DNA from: an uncultured Macromonas sp.
GTDB lineage: Bacteria; Pseudomonadota; Gammaproteobacteria; Burkholderiales; Burkholderiaceae
DNA length: 26,622 nt
Direction: 5' to 3'
Assembly (NCBI GenBank): GCA_946481585.1
Contig: CAMLOF010000009.1
Span: forward strand, 1-26,622
In this document: piece by piece, positions 1 through 9,300 of the stretch
Layout: each line of letters opens with the position of its first letter
Position numbering within the stretch: the stretch's first letter is position 1
Notes under the pieces: generated by a model
Told to the model about the DNA's origin: nothing
The model's database searches: none
What the model saw: only the letters and a program-made list of their open reading frames with translations
Program-made: the position numbers and the translations under genes

Positions 1-1
1 C

Positions 2-510
<509 letters not shown>

Positions 511-514
<4 letters not shown>

Positions 515-1494
515 TGAACAACCAGAACATGAGCGCGCTGACCGCGCTGGTGCTGGGTGCCTTTGCCGCTTACGGTGGCGCGTGGTACCTGGGCATGATC
601 GAAGGCAATTTTGCGCTGCTGCTGTTTCTGGCGGTGGTGGTGACGGGTGCCTATTGGCTTGCCGAGCGGTTTTACTTTTTGCCACAGCGCCAGCGTGCCG
701 CAGATTCGCTGGCAGCGGAACATGCGCGCCGCCAGGCCGAACTGGACAAACTGGGCGTCAAGGGCGACAACGTGGACGTCCAGGCATCGCGCGAGAAGTT
801 GCTGATGCAGCCCTGGTGGCTGGACTGGACCGCCGGGCTCTTCCCCGTGATCCTGGTGGTGTTCATCCTGCGCTCCTTCCTGTTCGAGCCCTTCAAGATC
901 CCCTCGGGCTCCATGATCCCGACGCTGCGTGTGGGCGACCTCATCCTCGTCAACAAATTCCACTATGGCGTGCGCCTGCCGGTGATCAACACCAAGATCA
1001 TCAGCAACAACGAACCCCAGCGCGGCGACGTGATGGTGTTCCGTTACCCGCCGCAGCCCAGCCTGGACTACATCAAGCGGGTGATCGGGGTGCCTGGCGA
1101 CGAAGTGGCGTACTTGAACAAGCAGTTGTTCATCAATGGCAAGCCCGTGGATAAGTCGCCCCAACCCGAGTTCTACGATTCCGACAGCATGCGCTATTCG
1201 CGCCAGTTCGGTGAGAACCTCAACGGCAAGCACTACAACACGCTCAACGACAATGACCGCCCGGCGTTCGTTCCCGGGGCGAGCGACTTTCCAGGCAAGG
1301 ACCATTGCCGCTACACCGTGGAAGGCGTGGTTTGCAAGGTCCCCGAAGGCCATTACTTCATGATGGGCGACAACCGCGACAATTCACTGGATTCGCGCTA
1401 TTGGGGGTTTGTGCCAGAGGCCAACATCGTCGGCAAGGCGTTCTTTGTCTGGATGAACTTCGGCGATTTCAAGCGCATCGGCTCTTTTGAATGA
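511..1494 (+). CDS. lepB: Signal peptidase I
   Basis: Inner-membrane serine protease that removes signal peptides from exported preproteins on the periplasmic side. The 327-residue protein has hydrophobic segments near residues 9-28 and 33-52, a charged cytoplasmic stretch (about 55-100), and a third hydrophobic segment at about 107-125 leading into the catalytic domain. The nucleophile lies in PSGSMIPTL (Ser134) and the general-base lysine in [12 protein letters not shown] (Lys189). The late box [14 protein letters not shown] is also intact, so the enzyme looks complete. The ATG at 511 overlaps the lepA stop as ATGA; a second ATG follows immediately at 514 and either could be used. A 64-base gap separates it from the next gene. 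Confidence 0.97.
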
Positions 1495-1558
1495 TAGCTC
1501 TGTGCCCGGCAACGAATTAAGATGTAGCTTGGTCTTATCAAAGTTTGGAGCAGGGCAG

Positions 1559-1903
1559 ATGAAACAAAAACAGCGTGGAGTGACCTTCCTGGGGGTGGCG
1601 TTCATTGGCGCCATCGTGGCCGTGGTGGCCGTGGTTGCTGCGCAAGTGGCCCCCACGGTCATGGAATACCAGGCCATCATGAAAGCTGCCCAGCGTGCTG
1701 CCGAGTCGGGCAGCACAGTTCAGGAAATTCGCAACGCTTTCGACAAGTCGAAGGCTGCGGACTATTTCGAGGCCGTCAGTGGCCGTGACCTCGAAATCAG
1801 CAAGGAAAACGACAAAATCGTGGTGGAGTTTGCCTACAACAAGGAAATCCACCTGGCAGGCCCCGCCTACATACTCATGAAGTACCGTGGCCGCACCAAA
1901 TGA
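1559..1903 (+). CDS. DUF4845 family small membrane protein
   Basis: A 114-residue protein of unknown function. The start is the ATG at 1559, with a GGAG ribosome-binding site at 1547-1550; the frame is open further upstream, but no start there has a comparable site. The N-terminus is MKQKQRGVTFLGVAF followed by a strongly hydrophobic segment (about residues 8-30), which resembles a type IV pilin-like or single-pass signal anchor. A mixed soluble domain of about 80 residues follows (FDKSKAADYFEAVSGRDLEI, then KIVVEFAYNKEIHLAGP). Length, N-terminus and position between lepB and rnc match the DUF4845 family usually found there in Betaproteobacteria. No catalytic motif is visible. It may have an envelope role linked to LepB, but that is inference from position only. 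Confidence 0.85.
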   Translation: MKQKQRGVTFLGVAFIGAIVAVVAVVAAQVAPTVMEYQAIMKAAQRAAESGSTVQEIRNAFDKSKAADYFEAVSGRDLEISKENDKIVVEFAYNKEIHLAGPAYILMKYRGRTK

Positions 1904-1918
1904 CCGGATACATCTGAT

Positions 1919-2599
1919 TTGAATGCCGATTTTCTGGCGCTGCAAGAGCGCCTGGGGCATCGGTTTGCTGACCAGCGCTTGCTGGAGCGAGCCCTGACCC
2001 ACCGAAGTTTTTCCGCGGATCACTACGAGCGCCTGGAGTTTCTGGGTGATTCCGTGCTCAGCCTGGCGGTTTCGGGCCTGCTGTTCGAGAGGCTCAGCAA
2101 CCAGCCCGAGGGTGATCTTTCCCGTATTCGCGCCAACTTGGTGAAGCAAGACACCTTGCATGGCCTGGCAGACGTTCTCAGGCTATCGCCGTTGCTTCGT
2201 CTGGGTGAGGGGGAAATCCGATCTGGCGGGCGTGAACGCCCATCCATTCTTGCCGATGCGCTGGAAGCCATCCTGGGGGCGGTGTACCTGGACGCAGGCT
2301 TTGACGCGGCCAATGCCTTGGTGCGCCGCCTCTACCAGTCTGTTGACCTGAGCCCCGGCCAGAGCGTGCAGGGCAAAGATCCAAAAACTGCCTTGCAGGA
2401 GTGGCTGCAGGGCCGCAAAATGAAGCTGCCCGCTTACCGCGTGGCTGCCACCACGGGCGAAGCCCATCGCCAGACCTTTGAAGTGGTCTGCCAAATCGAA
2501 ACCGGCCACGAAGAGCGTGGCAGCGGGGCGTCACGTCGCGCCGCCGAGCAAGCCGCTGCAGCGGCCATGCTGCAATACCTCAAGAGCCGCAAGTCATGA
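1919..2599 (+). CDS. rnc: Ribonuclease III
   Basis: Endoribonuclease that cleaves double-stranded RNA, chiefly in rRNA and mRNA processing. It has 226 residues, the usual length. The family signature ERLEFLGDS occupies residues 37-45, with acidic metal-binding positions Glu37, Glu40 and Asp44; the second acidic pair is in [10 protein letters not shown] (Asp113, Glu116). A double-stranded RNA-binding domain runs from about 153 to 224 ([11 protein letters not shown], then [18 protein letters not shown]). The start is taken as TTG at 1919, because the alignment to known RNase III proteins begins there and no in-frame ATG precedes the conserved core. The Shine-Dalgarno is weak. The TGA overlaps the era ATG as ATGA. 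rnc-era is a classical coupled pair. Confidence 0.95.
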   Translation: MNADFLALQERLGHRFADQRLLERALTHRSFSADHYERLEFLGDSVLSLAVSGLLFERLSNQPEGDLSRIRANLVKQDTLHGLADVLRLSPLLRLGEGEIRSGGRERPSILADALEAILGAVYLDAGFDAANALVRRLYQSVDLSPGQSVQGKDPKTALQEWLQGRKMKLPAYRVAATTGEAHRQTFEVVCQIETGHEERGSGASRRAAEQAAAAAMLQYLKSRKS

Positions 2600-3645
2600 A
2601 CGCCAAGTCCGCCACGTCCAAGCCTCAGCCCCAATCCAAGTCCCAGTCCGAGTCGAACGACGACCTGGAGGCCATGCTGTCGCGCGCATTGCGCAAGCCT
2701 GCTGCCGAGGCAGCAACGTCAGACGAGGCTGTATTGCCCGAAGCGGAGCAGGCCGAGACGCTGGGGCCGCAACGTTGCGGCTTTGTTGCCATCGTTGGCA
2801 AGCCCAATGTGGGCAAGTCCACGTTGCTCAATGCGCTGGTGGGGCAGAAGGTCAGCATCACCTCGCGCAAGGCGCAAACCACGCGTCACCGCATCACGGG
2901 GCTGCGCACCGTGGGCGCCACCCAGTTTGTGTTTGTGGATACGCCGGGCTTCCAGACGCGCCACGGCAACGCCTTGAACCGTTCGCTGAACAAGACCGTG
3001 CTGGGCGCCGTGTCCGACGTGGACGTGATCGTTTTCGTGGTGGAGGCGGGCAACTTCAATCTGGCCGACGCCAAGGTGCTGGACCTGCTGCCCAAGAACA
3101 TTCCCGTCATTTTGGTGGCCAACAAGCTCGACATGGTGCACCGCCGGAGCGAACTGGCCCCCTGGCTGCGCAGCATGCAGGAGCGCCACCCGTTTGCCGA
3201 GTTCGTGCCCATGTCGGCCAAGAACGCGAAAGACGTTCAACGCTTCTACGCCATCGTGGAAAAGTACCTGCCTGAGCAGCCGTGGATGTACGACGCCGAC
3301 GAGCTGACCGACCGCAGCGAGCGCTTCATGGCGGCCGAGATGGTGCGTGAGAAGCTCTTCCGCCTGACGGGTGATGAGTTGCCCTACACCTCCACTGTCG
3401 TCATCGACAAGTTCGAGGAAGAGGGGCGGCTGCGCCGCATCGCCGCCACCATCGTGGTGGAGCGCGAGGGCCACAAGGGCATGGTCATTGGCGAAAAGGG
3501 CGAAAAGCTCAAGCGCATCGGCACCGAGGCGCGCCAGGAACTGGAAAAGCTCTGGGACTGCAAAGTGTTCCTCGAGTTGTGGGTGAAGGTGCGCTCAGGC
3601 TGGGCTGACGACGAAGCCCGCGTGCGCTCCTTTGGTTACGAGTAA
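2596..3645 (+). CDS. era: GTPase Era (16S rRNA maturation factor)
   Basis: GTP-binding protein that binds the 3' end of 16S rRNA and assists 30S subunit assembly. The G motifs are all present: GKPNVGKST (68-76), DTPG (115-118), NKLD (176-179) and SAKN. The C-terminal KH domain contains [18 protein letters not shown]. At 349 residues it is about 50 longer than the E. coli protein. The extra length is at the N-terminus: roughly 58 residues rich in Ser, Gln, Lys, Ala and Glu that look disordered. The first ATG overlaps the rnc stop, which supports the long form; an internal ATG at codon 27 is a possible shorter start. recO follows after 18 bases. Confidence 0.96.
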   Translation: MNAKSATSKPQPQSKSQSESNDDLEAMLSRALRKPAAEAATSDEAVLPEAEQAETLGPQRCGFVAIVGKPNVGKSTLLNALVGQKVSITSRKAQTTRHRITGLRTVGATQFVFVDTPGFQTRHGNALNRSLNKTVLGAVSDVDVIVFVVEAGNFNLADAKVLDLLPKNIPVILVANKLDMVHRRSELAPWLRSMQERHPFAEFVPMSAKNAKDVQRFYAIVEKYLPEQPWMYDADELTDRSERFMAAEMVREKLFRLTGDELPYTSTVVIDKFEEEGRLRRIAATIVVEREGHKGMVIGEKGEKLKRIGTEARQELEKLWDCKVFLELWVKVRSGWADDEARVRSFGYE

Positions 3646-3663
3646 GCGAGCACTCACCTTCCT

Positions 3664-4455
3664 ATGCCTCCGGCCAAGCAGCCGCGCGTGCATGACGAGC
3701 CCGCCTTCGTGCTGCACCGGCACGACTGGAGCGAGTCCAGCTTGATTCTGGATGTGTTCAGCCGACAGCATGGGCGCGTGGTGCTTGCGGCCAAAGGCGT
3801 CAAGCGCCCGACCTCCCAGTTCCGCCCGGTGTTGCTGCCCCTGCAGCCGCTGCGCCTGTCGTGGGGGGGAGACGCCGAGGTGCGTACCCTCAAGGCCGCC
3901 CACTGGCAAGGCGGACATGTGATGCCTGTGGGCGACGCGCTGCTTTCTGGCTACTACCTGAACGAATTGTTGATGCGTCTGCTGGCGCGGGACGACCCGC
4001 ATCCGGCGTTGTTTGACCATTACGCCGTTGCCGTGGCGGCGCTCGCACGAGGCGATGTCCAGGGAGCGGTCTTGCGCGCCTTTGAGCTTTTGTTGCTGCG
4101 TGATGCTGGTTTCCTGCCTGCGCTGGACGAAGAGGGCGTGAGCCTGAGCCGCTTGCAGCAGCAGGAGCGCTACGAACTGGTGCCAGAAGCCGGCTTGCGC
4201 GTCGCGCGGCATTCTGAGGTGTTGGCTTGTGAAGGCAGCCAGTGGCTGCGTTTGCAGGAAGCCTTGAGCAGTTCACAGCCCTTCGATGCGCTGCTGGTGT
4301 GTTGTGCGGATGACCGGGGTGGGGCCTTGCGTCAGCAACTGCGCAACCTGCTGCACTACCATACCGGTGTGCGGACGTTCCAGACACGCCAGTTGATGGT
4401 GGACATCCAGCAGATGAGCGCCGCCGCAACCGAACCCACCCCTGTCCGTTCATGA
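3664..4455 (+). CDS. recO: DNA repair protein RecO
   Basis: Recombination mediator of the RecFOR pathway. It binds single-stranded DNA and SSB and helps load RecA at gaps. The 263-residue protein has the N-terminal OB-fold region (EPAFVLHRHDWSESSLILDVFSRQHGRV, then LAAKGVKRP) and a helical C-terminal part (SGYYLNELLMRLLARDDPHPALFDHY, then LRAFELLLLRDAGFLPAL). The length is normal, with a non-conserved tail after RTFQTRQLMVDIQQM. It follows era by 18 bases, as in many proteobacteria, and its TGA overlaps the pdxJ ATG at 4452 as ATGA. The Shine-Dalgarno before 3664 is poor, so translation may depend on upstream genes in the operon. Confidence 0.94.
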   Translation: MPPAKQPRVHDEPAFVLHRHDWSESSLILDVFSRQHGRVVLAAKGVKRPTSQFRPVLLPLQPLRLSWGGDAEVRTLKAAHWQGGHVMPVGDALLSGYYLNELLMRLLARDDPHPALFDHYAVAVAALARGDVQGAVLRAFELLLLRDAGFLPALDEEGVSLSRLQQQERYELVPEAGLRVARHSEVLACEGSQWLRLQEALSSSQPFDALLVCCADDRGGALRQQLRNLLHYHTGVRTFQTRQLMVDIQQMSAAATEPTPVRS

Positions 4456-5237
4456 CCTCAATCGCCACCCCCAGCCGCACGGCTCTGTCCGTCAACGTCA
4501 ACAAGGTCGCGCTGGTGCGCAACACGCGTCACCTGGGTATTCCCAGCGTCACGCGCGCGGCCACGCTGTGCCTGCAGGCGGGGGCTCACGGTATTACAGT
4601 GCACCCGCGACCCGACGAGCGGCACGTCCGCCGTCACGATGTGTTTGACCTCGCGGAGTTGTTGCAGGCATGGCCGAACCGCGAATACAACATCGAGGGC
4701 AACCCCTTCCACAACCTCATGGATGTGGCACGCGAGGTGAAGGCACGCGGCCTGCCACTGCACCAGCTCACCTTTGTGCCGGACAGCGTGGGCCAGTTCA
4801 CCAGCGACCACGGCTGGCGCTTCCCCGAAGACGCCGAGCGCCTGCGCCCGCTCATTGAGCAGGCCCATGCGATGGGGGTGCGCGTCAGCCTGTTCATGGA
4901 CGCCGAGCCTGCCCAGATGGTGGCCGCCCGTGCCGTGGGCGCCGACCGCGTGGAGCTGTACACAGAGCCTTACGCCGCTGCCCATGCGCAGGGTGGTGCT
5001 GCCCGTCAGCAGCAACTGGAGCGTTTTGCCGCTGCCGCCCAGGCGGCCTTGGATGCAGGCTTGGCCGTCAACGCCGGGCACGACCTGAACCGCGACAACC
5101 TCACTGACTTCCTGCGGGTGGTGCCGGGGATCAGCGAAGTTTCCATCGGCCACGCGCTGATCGCCGACGCCCTCGAACTGGGTTACGCGGCCACGGTGCA
5201 GGACTACCTGCGCTGTATTGCCGTCGCGCAAGGCTGA
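4452..5237 (+). CDS. pdxJ: Pyridoxine 5'-phosphate synthase
   Basis: Cytosolic TIM-barrel enzyme that condenses 1-deoxy-D-xylulose 5-phosphate with 3-amino-2-oxopropyl phosphate to give pyridoxine 5'-phosphate, the last ring-forming step of DXP-dependent vitamin B6 synthesis. Conserved blocks are [29 protein letters not shown] (His51), YNIEGNPF (Glu82), LTFVPD and NAGHDLN. Length (261 residues) is normal apart from about ten extra N-terminal residues. Start at the ATG overlapping the recO stop. recO-pdxJ-acpS is the arrangement known from E. coli and many other bacteria, here extended by nagZ. acpS begins 7 bases after its stop. Confidence 0.96.
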   Translation: MTSIATPSRTALSVNVNKVALVRNTRHLGIPSVTRAATLCLQAGAHGITVHPRPDERHVRRHDVFDLAELLQAWPNREYNIEGNPFHNLMDVAREVKARGLPLHQLTFVPDSVGQFTSDHGWRFPEDAERLRPLIEQAHAMGVRVSLFMDAEPAQMVAARAVGADRVELYTEPYAAAHAQGGAARQQQLERFAAAAQAALDAGLAVNAGHDLNRDNLTDFLRVVPGISEVSIGHALIADALELGYAATVQDYLRCIAVAQG

Positions 5238-5244
5238 GCCGCGC

Positions 5245-5637
5245 ATGATCTACGGCATTGGCACCGACGTCTGTGACGTGCGACGCATCCGCGAAAGCCT
5301 GGAGCGCCATGGCGACCGCTTTGCCCAGAAGGTGCTGGGCGAGACTGAGCTGGCCACCTGGCGCCAGCGCAGTGCGCGCTGGCCGGAACGGGGCATCCGC
5401 TACCTGGCCACGCGTTTTTCGGCCAAGGAAGCTTTCAGCAAAGCCATTGGCATGGGTATGCGCATGCCAATGACCTGGCGTGACTGCGAAATTGACAAAC
5501 TCCCTAGCGGGCAGCCCGTCATCGTGCTGCACCGGGGCTTGAAAGAATGGTTTGAATCCCAGGGGCTGACGGCGCACGTCAGCGTCACCGATGAAACCGA
5601 TTACGCCGCCAGCTTTGTGGTGGTCGAGAAGCCATGA
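5245..5637 (+). CDS. acpS: Holo-[acyl-carrier-protein] synthase
   Basis: Transfers the 4'-phosphopantetheine arm of coenzyme A to a serine of acyl carrier protein, activating it for fatty acid synthesis. The protein has 130 residues from the ATG at 5245. The reading frame is open to 5218, but the family begins at MIYGIGTDV, so the later start is chosen. The metal-binding Asp8 (GIGTDV) and Glu62 ([11 protein letters not shown]) are present, and the C-terminal [18 protein letters not shown] matches the family. It starts 7 bases after pdxJ and its TGA overlaps the nagZ ATG, so expression is probably tied to both. Confidence 0.95.
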   Translation: MIYGIGTDVCDVRRIRESLERHGDRFAQKVLGETELATWRQRSARWPERGIRYLATRFSAKEAFSKAIGMGMRMPMTWRDCEIDKLPSGQPVIVLHRGLKEWFESQGLTAHVSVTDETDYAASFVVVEKP

Positions 5638-6728
5638 CACCCTACACCCAACATGCTCCCCTGATCATTGACGTTGCAGGCACCCGCCTGAGCAAGACGG
5701 ACAAACAGCGCCTGGCCCACCCGCTGGTGGGGGGCGTCATCCTTTTTGCCCGCAACTGGGAAAACCGCGAGCAGCTCACCCAGCTGTGCCGCCAGATCAA
5801 GAAAGTGCGCGCCGACCTGCTGATCTGCGTGGACCACGAAGGCGGGCGGGTGCAACGCTTCCGTACGGATGGCTTTACCCACCTGCCGCCCATGCGCGCC
5901 CTGGGTGACCTGTGGTTCAGCGGCAAGCCTGGCAAGGAGAGCGAGGCCGCCCTGGCGGCCTGCAATGCGGCCACGGCGGCAGGCTACGTGCTGGGGGCGG
6001 AACTGCGCGCCTGTGGGGTGGACTTCAGCTTCACCCCCGTGCTCGACTTGGATTTTGGCGGCAGCACTGTGATCGGCGACCGCGCCTTTGCGCGCGACGC
6101 GCGTGTCACGTCTCTGCTGGCGCAAGCGCTCATGCACGGGCTGCTGCAAAGCGGCATGCGCAACTGTGGCAAACACTTCCCGGGGCACGGTTTCGTCAAG
6201 GCTGACTCCCACGTGGACATCCCCGTGGACAAACGCAGCCTCAAGGCCATACTGGCCGAAGACGCCGCGCCTTATGGCTGGCTGAGCGCAAGCCTCAATA
6301 GCGTCATGCCCGCGCACGTCATCTATCCGAAGGTGGACGGCCGCCCTGCGGGTTTCTCCTCGCGCTGGCTCAACGATATCCTGCGCGGCCGCCTGGGTTT
6401 CACGGGTGCCATCTTCAGCGACGACCTGAGCATGGCCGGTGCCCGCCAGATTGACGGCAAGGAAGTGAGCTACACCGAAGCCGCCGTGACCGCCCTGGAG
6501 GCGGGTTGCGATCTGGTGCTGCTGTGCAACCAATGTGTGGTGAATGACGGTGCGCCCATCGACGAACTGATCGACGGTTTGAGTGAAGCGCAGATCAAGG
6601 GCCGCTGGCAACCGCGCGGCGCCAGCGAGCAGCGCCGCCTGGACCTGCTGCCGCTGGGCGCCGCCCAGCCCTGGGACGAACTGATGGTGGACGCGCGCTA
6701 CATGCACGCGCTGGGCCTGCTGCCCTGA
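5634..6728 (+). CDS. nagZ: Beta-N-acetylhexosaminidase NagZ (GH3)
   Basis: Cytoplasmic glycoside hydrolase family 3 enzyme that removes N-acetylglucosamine from anhydromuropeptides during peptidoglycan recycling. In bacteria with inducible AmpC it also generates the inducing muropeptides. The 364-residue protein contains [10 protein letters not shown] (67-76), the catalytic His loop KHFPGHG (180-186) followed by DSHVDIP, and the nucleophile in [10 protein letters not shown] (Asp263). The length matches one-domain NagZ proteins. The start overlaps acpS as ATGA. It is the last gene of the plus-strand operon; the next gene is convergent, 45 bases away. Confidence 0.95.
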   Translation: MTPYTQHAPLIIDVAGTRLSKTDKQRLAHPLVGGVILFARNWENREQLTQLCRQIKKVRADLLICVDHEGGRVQRFRTDGFTHLPPMRALGDLWFSGKPGKESEAALAACNAATAAGYVLGAELRACGVDFSFTPVLDLDFGGSTVIGDRAFARDARVTSLLAQALMHGLLQSGMRNCGKHFPGHGFVKADSHVDIPVDKRSLKAILAEDAAPYGWLSASLNSVMPAHVIYPKVDGRPAGFSSRWLNDILRGRLGFTGAIFSDDLSMAGARQIDGKEVSYTEAAVTALEAGCDLVLLCNQCVVNDGAPIDELIDGLSEAQIKGRWQPRGASEQRRLDLLPLGAAQPWDELMVDARYMHALGLLP

Positions 6729-6752
6729 CGGCGCCGCTGGCGGAGCCGTCAG
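6725..6752. terminator. Stem-loop between convergent nagZ and dadA-like genes
   Basis: CTGACGGC at 6725-6732 pairs perfectly with GCCGTCAG at 6745-6752, with a further CCG/CGG inside (6734-6736 with 6741-6743). It overlaps the nagZ stop codon and sits between two converging genes, where a bidirectional terminator is expected. There is no T-run on either side, so it is not a canonical intrinsic terminator. It could act with Rho or as a 3' end stabiliser. Confidence 0.4.
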
Positions 6753-6773
6753 GAGGCTGCCTGAAAGGCCGCG

Positions 6774-8039
6774 TCAGACCTGTGCCATGGCGGCTGTCGG
6801 TGCTGCGCCCAGCACGGGCTTGTGGTAGCTGTCGCCCACCACGTCCGCGATCAGATCGGCGGTCCCTGCGCTCAGGGTCCAGCCCAGGTGCCCGTGCCCG
6901 GTGTTGTAGAACACATTGGGCTTTTTGCCGCGGCCCACGCGCGGCATCATGTCCGGCATCATGGGGCGCAGGCCTGCCCACGGCACAACCTGGCGGGTGT
7001 TGACGCCCGGGAAGCACTGGTTCACCCAATCGACCAGGGGCTTGATCCGGTCGGCGCGGATGTCCTTGTTGTAGCCATTGAACTCGGCTGTTCCGGCCAC
7101 GCGGAAACGGTCCGGCCCGAGTCGGCTGGTGACGAGTTTGGTTTCGTCGTCAAGCAGGCTCACCCAGGGGGCGGCTTCACGGCTTTGCTCGTCCATCAGG
7201 TTGACGGTGATCGAGTAGCCCTTGACCGGGTAGATGTTGACGCGGTCACCCAGTTGTGCCGCCAGGCTGCGGCTGGCCACCCCGGCACAGACCACAAGCC
7301 CGTCAAAGCGGTGGGTCTGTTCCTGTCCATCGTCCAGCGCTGTAACAAAGGCAGTTTCGCCGTCGCTGCGCAGATCGCGTACCTGCTGCCCGTAGCGGAT
7401 GGTCACGCCCAGGCGCTCTGCTGCAGCGGCCAGCCCCACGGTGTACTTGTGGATGTCGCCGGTGGAGTCGCTCTCGGTGTAGAAGCCGCCGTAGTAGGTG
7501 CCTGCCAGCGTGGGTTCGATGGCGCGCATTTCCTCAGGCGTGACGGGGTGGCGTTCCAGCCCGCCTGCAGCCAGCAGGCGGCTGACGTTGGCTGCATGGT
7601 CAAAGCCTTTTTTGTCGCGGTAGATGTGCAGGATGCCGCGCTTTTCCACGTTGAAGTCCACCCCCTCAGCCTGGGCCCACGCAAAGAAATGCTCGCGTGC
7701 GGCAATAGCCAGCTTGACCGTTTCGGTGGTGTTGCGTTCGTAGTGGGGAATGTTGGAGATGAATTCCAGGAACCACGAAATCTTGTGCCAGCTCGGCTTG
7801 GGGTTGACCAGCAGCGGCGCGTCGTTCTTCAGCATCCACTTCAAGCCCTTGAGTATGGTGGACCAGTGTGTCCACACCTCGGCGTTGGATGCGGAAAGCT
7901 GCCCGCCGTTGGCGAACGAAGTTTCCATGGCCGCATAGCGGTTCTGTTCAAACAGGGTGACGGAAAAACCGCGCTTGGCCAGTGCGTAGGCCGTGGTGAC
8001 ACCGGTGATGCCACCGCCGATGACGGCGATTGTTTTCAT
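6774..8039 (-). CDS. DadA-like FAD-dependent D-amino acid dehydrogenase/oxidase
   Basis: A 421-residue FAD-dependent oxidoreductase of the DAO superfamily. The N-terminus MKTIAVIGGGITGVTTAY is a Rossmann dinucleotide motif (GGGITG at 8-13). ETSFANGGQLSASNAEVW matches the DadA small-subunit family, and the C-terminal block NVFYNTGHGHLGWTLSAGTADLIADVV closes the FAD site. DadA oxidatively deaminates D-amino acids to 2-oxo acids and passes electrons to the respiratory chain. The start is the ATG at 8039, with GGAG 6 bases upstream; the frame stays open another 100 codons, but those run through the riboswitch. The glycine riboswitch upstream suggests that the physiological substrate may be glycine or a related amine, which sequence alone cannot decide. 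I leave the symbol empty for that reason. Confidence 0.88.
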   Translation of the reverse strand: MKTIAVIGGGITGVTTAYALAKRGFSVTLFEQNRYAAMETSFANGGQLSASNAEVWTHWSTILKGLKWMLKNDAPLLVNPKPSWHKISWFLEFISNIPHYERNTTETVKLAIAAREHFFAWAQAEGVDFNVEKRGILHIYRDKKGFDHAANVSRLLAAGGLERHPVTPEEMRAIEPTLAGTYYGGFYTESDSTGDIHKYTVGLAAAAERLGVTIRYGQQVRDLRSDGETAFVTALDDGQEQTHRFDGLVVCAGVASRSLAAQLGDRVNIYPVKGYSITVNLMDEQSREAAPWVSLLDDETKLVTSRLGPDRFRVAGTAEFNGYNKDIRADRIKPLVDWVNQCFPGVNTRQVVPWAGLRPMMPDMMPRVGRGKKPNVFYNTGHGHLGWTLSAGTADLIADVVGDSYHKPVLGAAPTAAMAQV

Positions 8040-8099
8040 GGAAGGCTCCAAAGCGTCAGAAGGGAAAGCGCGCTGCTCGCACCATGCGTGCGGCGTGCG

Positions 8100-8292
8100 C
8101 CCCCTCTGTTTGGAACCTGAGAGATTCATGGCGGGCAATGCCGCCACTTGCTCCTGCGGTGGGCCGGGGGACGAATCCCGGCCACTCTTCAGAGATGAAA
8201 ACGCCGATCGGTCCTTTTGCCTGAGAGTTTCCGGGGCGGTTGCTCCTTCGGCGCCAGCAAGCCGTTGTGGGCTTGGCCGGTCTCTCCCGATC
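8100..8292 (-). promoter_or_regulatory. Tandem glycine riboswitch (two aptamers)
   Basis: Read on the minus strand, aptamer 1 (about 8289-8191) begins GGGAGAGA and contains GCGCCGAAGGAGCAACC and CTCTCAGGCAAAAGGACCG, both hallmark blocks of the glycine aptamer. Its closing strand is TCATCTCT. Aptamer 2 (about 8194-8102) has a GGCCGGG/CCCCGGCC stem, CGCAGGAGCAA, a GGCGG/CCGCC hairpin and CTCTCAGGTTCCAAACAGAG; its CAGAG can pair with CTCTG at the junction. Two aptamers joined by a very short linker are typical of this class. About 60 bases separate it from the oxidoreductase ATG at 8039, which would hold the expression platform. By family precedent such riboswitches switch on glycine-degrading genes when glycine is plentiful. 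Confidence 0.95.
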
Positions 8293-8307
8293 GACGGGGT
8301 GAGTCGC

Positions 8308-9300
8308 TTATTGTGCCTGCAGTTGGATCGACTTGGCAATGGTTCGGAATTGGTTGATGCCGTCGCCGTAGGCTTTGCTCACCGCTGCCTGGGTCTGTGG
8401 CTTGGCCAGGATCTGGCTGTTGGCCTCCAGGGAGCTGCGAACGCCGGGGTCACCCAGTGTGTCGGTGATGGCCTTGTGCAGCGCGTTCACCACGGGTTCC
8501 GGGGTGTCTTTCTTCACAAAGTAGCCGGTCCAGATGTTGAAGGTGAAGTCCTTCAGGTTTTTGCTTTCGGCAATGGCGGGGTAGTCCTTGCTGCTTTCCA
8601 GCCGTTCGCCGTTGAGCATGGCGAGGATCTTGATGCGGCCCTGCTTGTGCAGGTCGTCGTGTTTTTTGCCGTAGGGTGCCAGGAAGATGTCCACCTGGCT
8701 GCCCATCAGGTCCTGTTCTGCGGGCGCGGCGCCCTTGTAGGGCACGTGGATCATGGGGATGCCGGTGACCTTGGACAGGTGCTCCCCGAGCAGGTGGTAG
8801 AACGAGCCTGGGCCCACGCTGGCGTAGGTCAAAGGGCGGCCCTGGCTGGCGGCCTTGCGCGCATAGTCCAGCAGTTCGTCGGGGGTGTTGGCAGGCAGGT
8901 CTTTGCGGGCCAGCATCGCAATCTGCGCGGTTGCGATCATTTGCACCAGGCGGAAGTCTTCGCTCTTGAACTTGACGGAGGCGATCGCAAGCGGGGCCAG
9001 GATCAGTTCGTTCGGAGATCCTTGGAAGATCAGGTAACCGTCGCTCGGGCTGTTCAGCACCTTCTGGGCGGCAATGGCGCCGCTGGCACCGCCAAGGTTC
9101 TCGACGATCACGGGCTGCCCGAGGTGTTTGCTCAGCGTGTTGTTCACCGAGCGTGCGATGACATCCGACAGCCCGCCTGCGGGGTAGGGCACCATCAACG
9201 TCACGGGTTTGTTGGGGTAGGTCTGCGCATGTGCACTGCCTGCTATGGCGGCCAGCGCGATGGCGGCGCCGGTTGCCCAGGTCTTGAGATGTTTGTTCAT
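8308..9300 (-). CDS. Bug-family tripartite tricarboxylate transporter substrate-binding protein
   Basis: A 330-residue periplasmic binding protein. Residues 1-25 (MNKHLKTWATGAAIALAAIAGSAHA, then QTYPNKP) form a clear Sec signal peptide. The mature part shows family hallmarks: YPNKPVTLMVPYPAGGLSDVIAR, ENLGGASGAIAAQKV, and the central VPYKGAAPAEQDLMGSQVDIF. Bug proteins bind small carboxylates or amides and are very numerous in Comamonadaceae and Alcaligenaceae, often without linked TctA/TctB membrane genes; none is present here. Its ATG overlaps the TGA of the upstream amidohydrolase as ATGA, so the two are co-translated and the ligand may be the amidohydrolase's substrate or product. The ligand cannot be read from the sequence. 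Confidence 0.93.
   Translation of the reverse strand: MNKHLKTWATGAAIALAAIAGSAHAQTYPNKPVTLMVPYPAGGLSDVIARSVNNTLSKHLGQPVIVENLGGASGAIAAQKVLNSPSDGYLIFQGSPNELILAPLAIASVKFKSEDFRLVQMIATAQIAMLARKDLPANTPDELLDYARKAASQGRPLTYASVGPGSFYHLLGEHLSKVTGIPMIHVPYKGAAPAEQDLMGSQVDIFLAPYGKKHDDLHKQGRIKILAMLNGERLESSKDYPAIAESKNLKDFTFNIWTGYFVKKDTPEPVVNALHKAITDTLGDPGVRSSLEANSQILAKPQTQAAVSKAYGDGINQFRTIAKSIQLQAQ
8310..8339 (-). promoter_or_regulatory. Candidate promoter of the riboswitch-dadA-like transcript
   Basis: On the minus strand, TTGCCA (8339-8334) and CACAAT (8315-8310) are separated by 18 bases, placing a start near 8302, about 10 bases before the first aptamer. The elements lie inside the last codons of the Bug gene, and the -10 abuts its TAA stop. 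The match to the sigma-70 consensus is moderate (4 of 6 in each hexamer). The spacing to the riboswitch 5' end is what makes it plausible. Confidence 0.42.

Noticed and set aside
1487..1558. 24-codon N-terminal extension of the DUF4845 protein
   Set aside because: Overlaps the lepB stop and lacks a ribosome-binding site, while the ATG at 1559 has GGAG at the proper distance and starts at the family N-terminus.
6822..8120. 432-codon plus-strand open frame opposite the DadA-like gene
   Set aside because: Antisense shadow that also enters the riboswitch region; no coding evidence.
8040..8339. 100-codon N-terminal extension of the DadA-like protein
   Set aside because: The frame is open, but it translates through the glycine riboswitch, and the FAD motif begins right at the ATG at 8039, which has a GGAG site.
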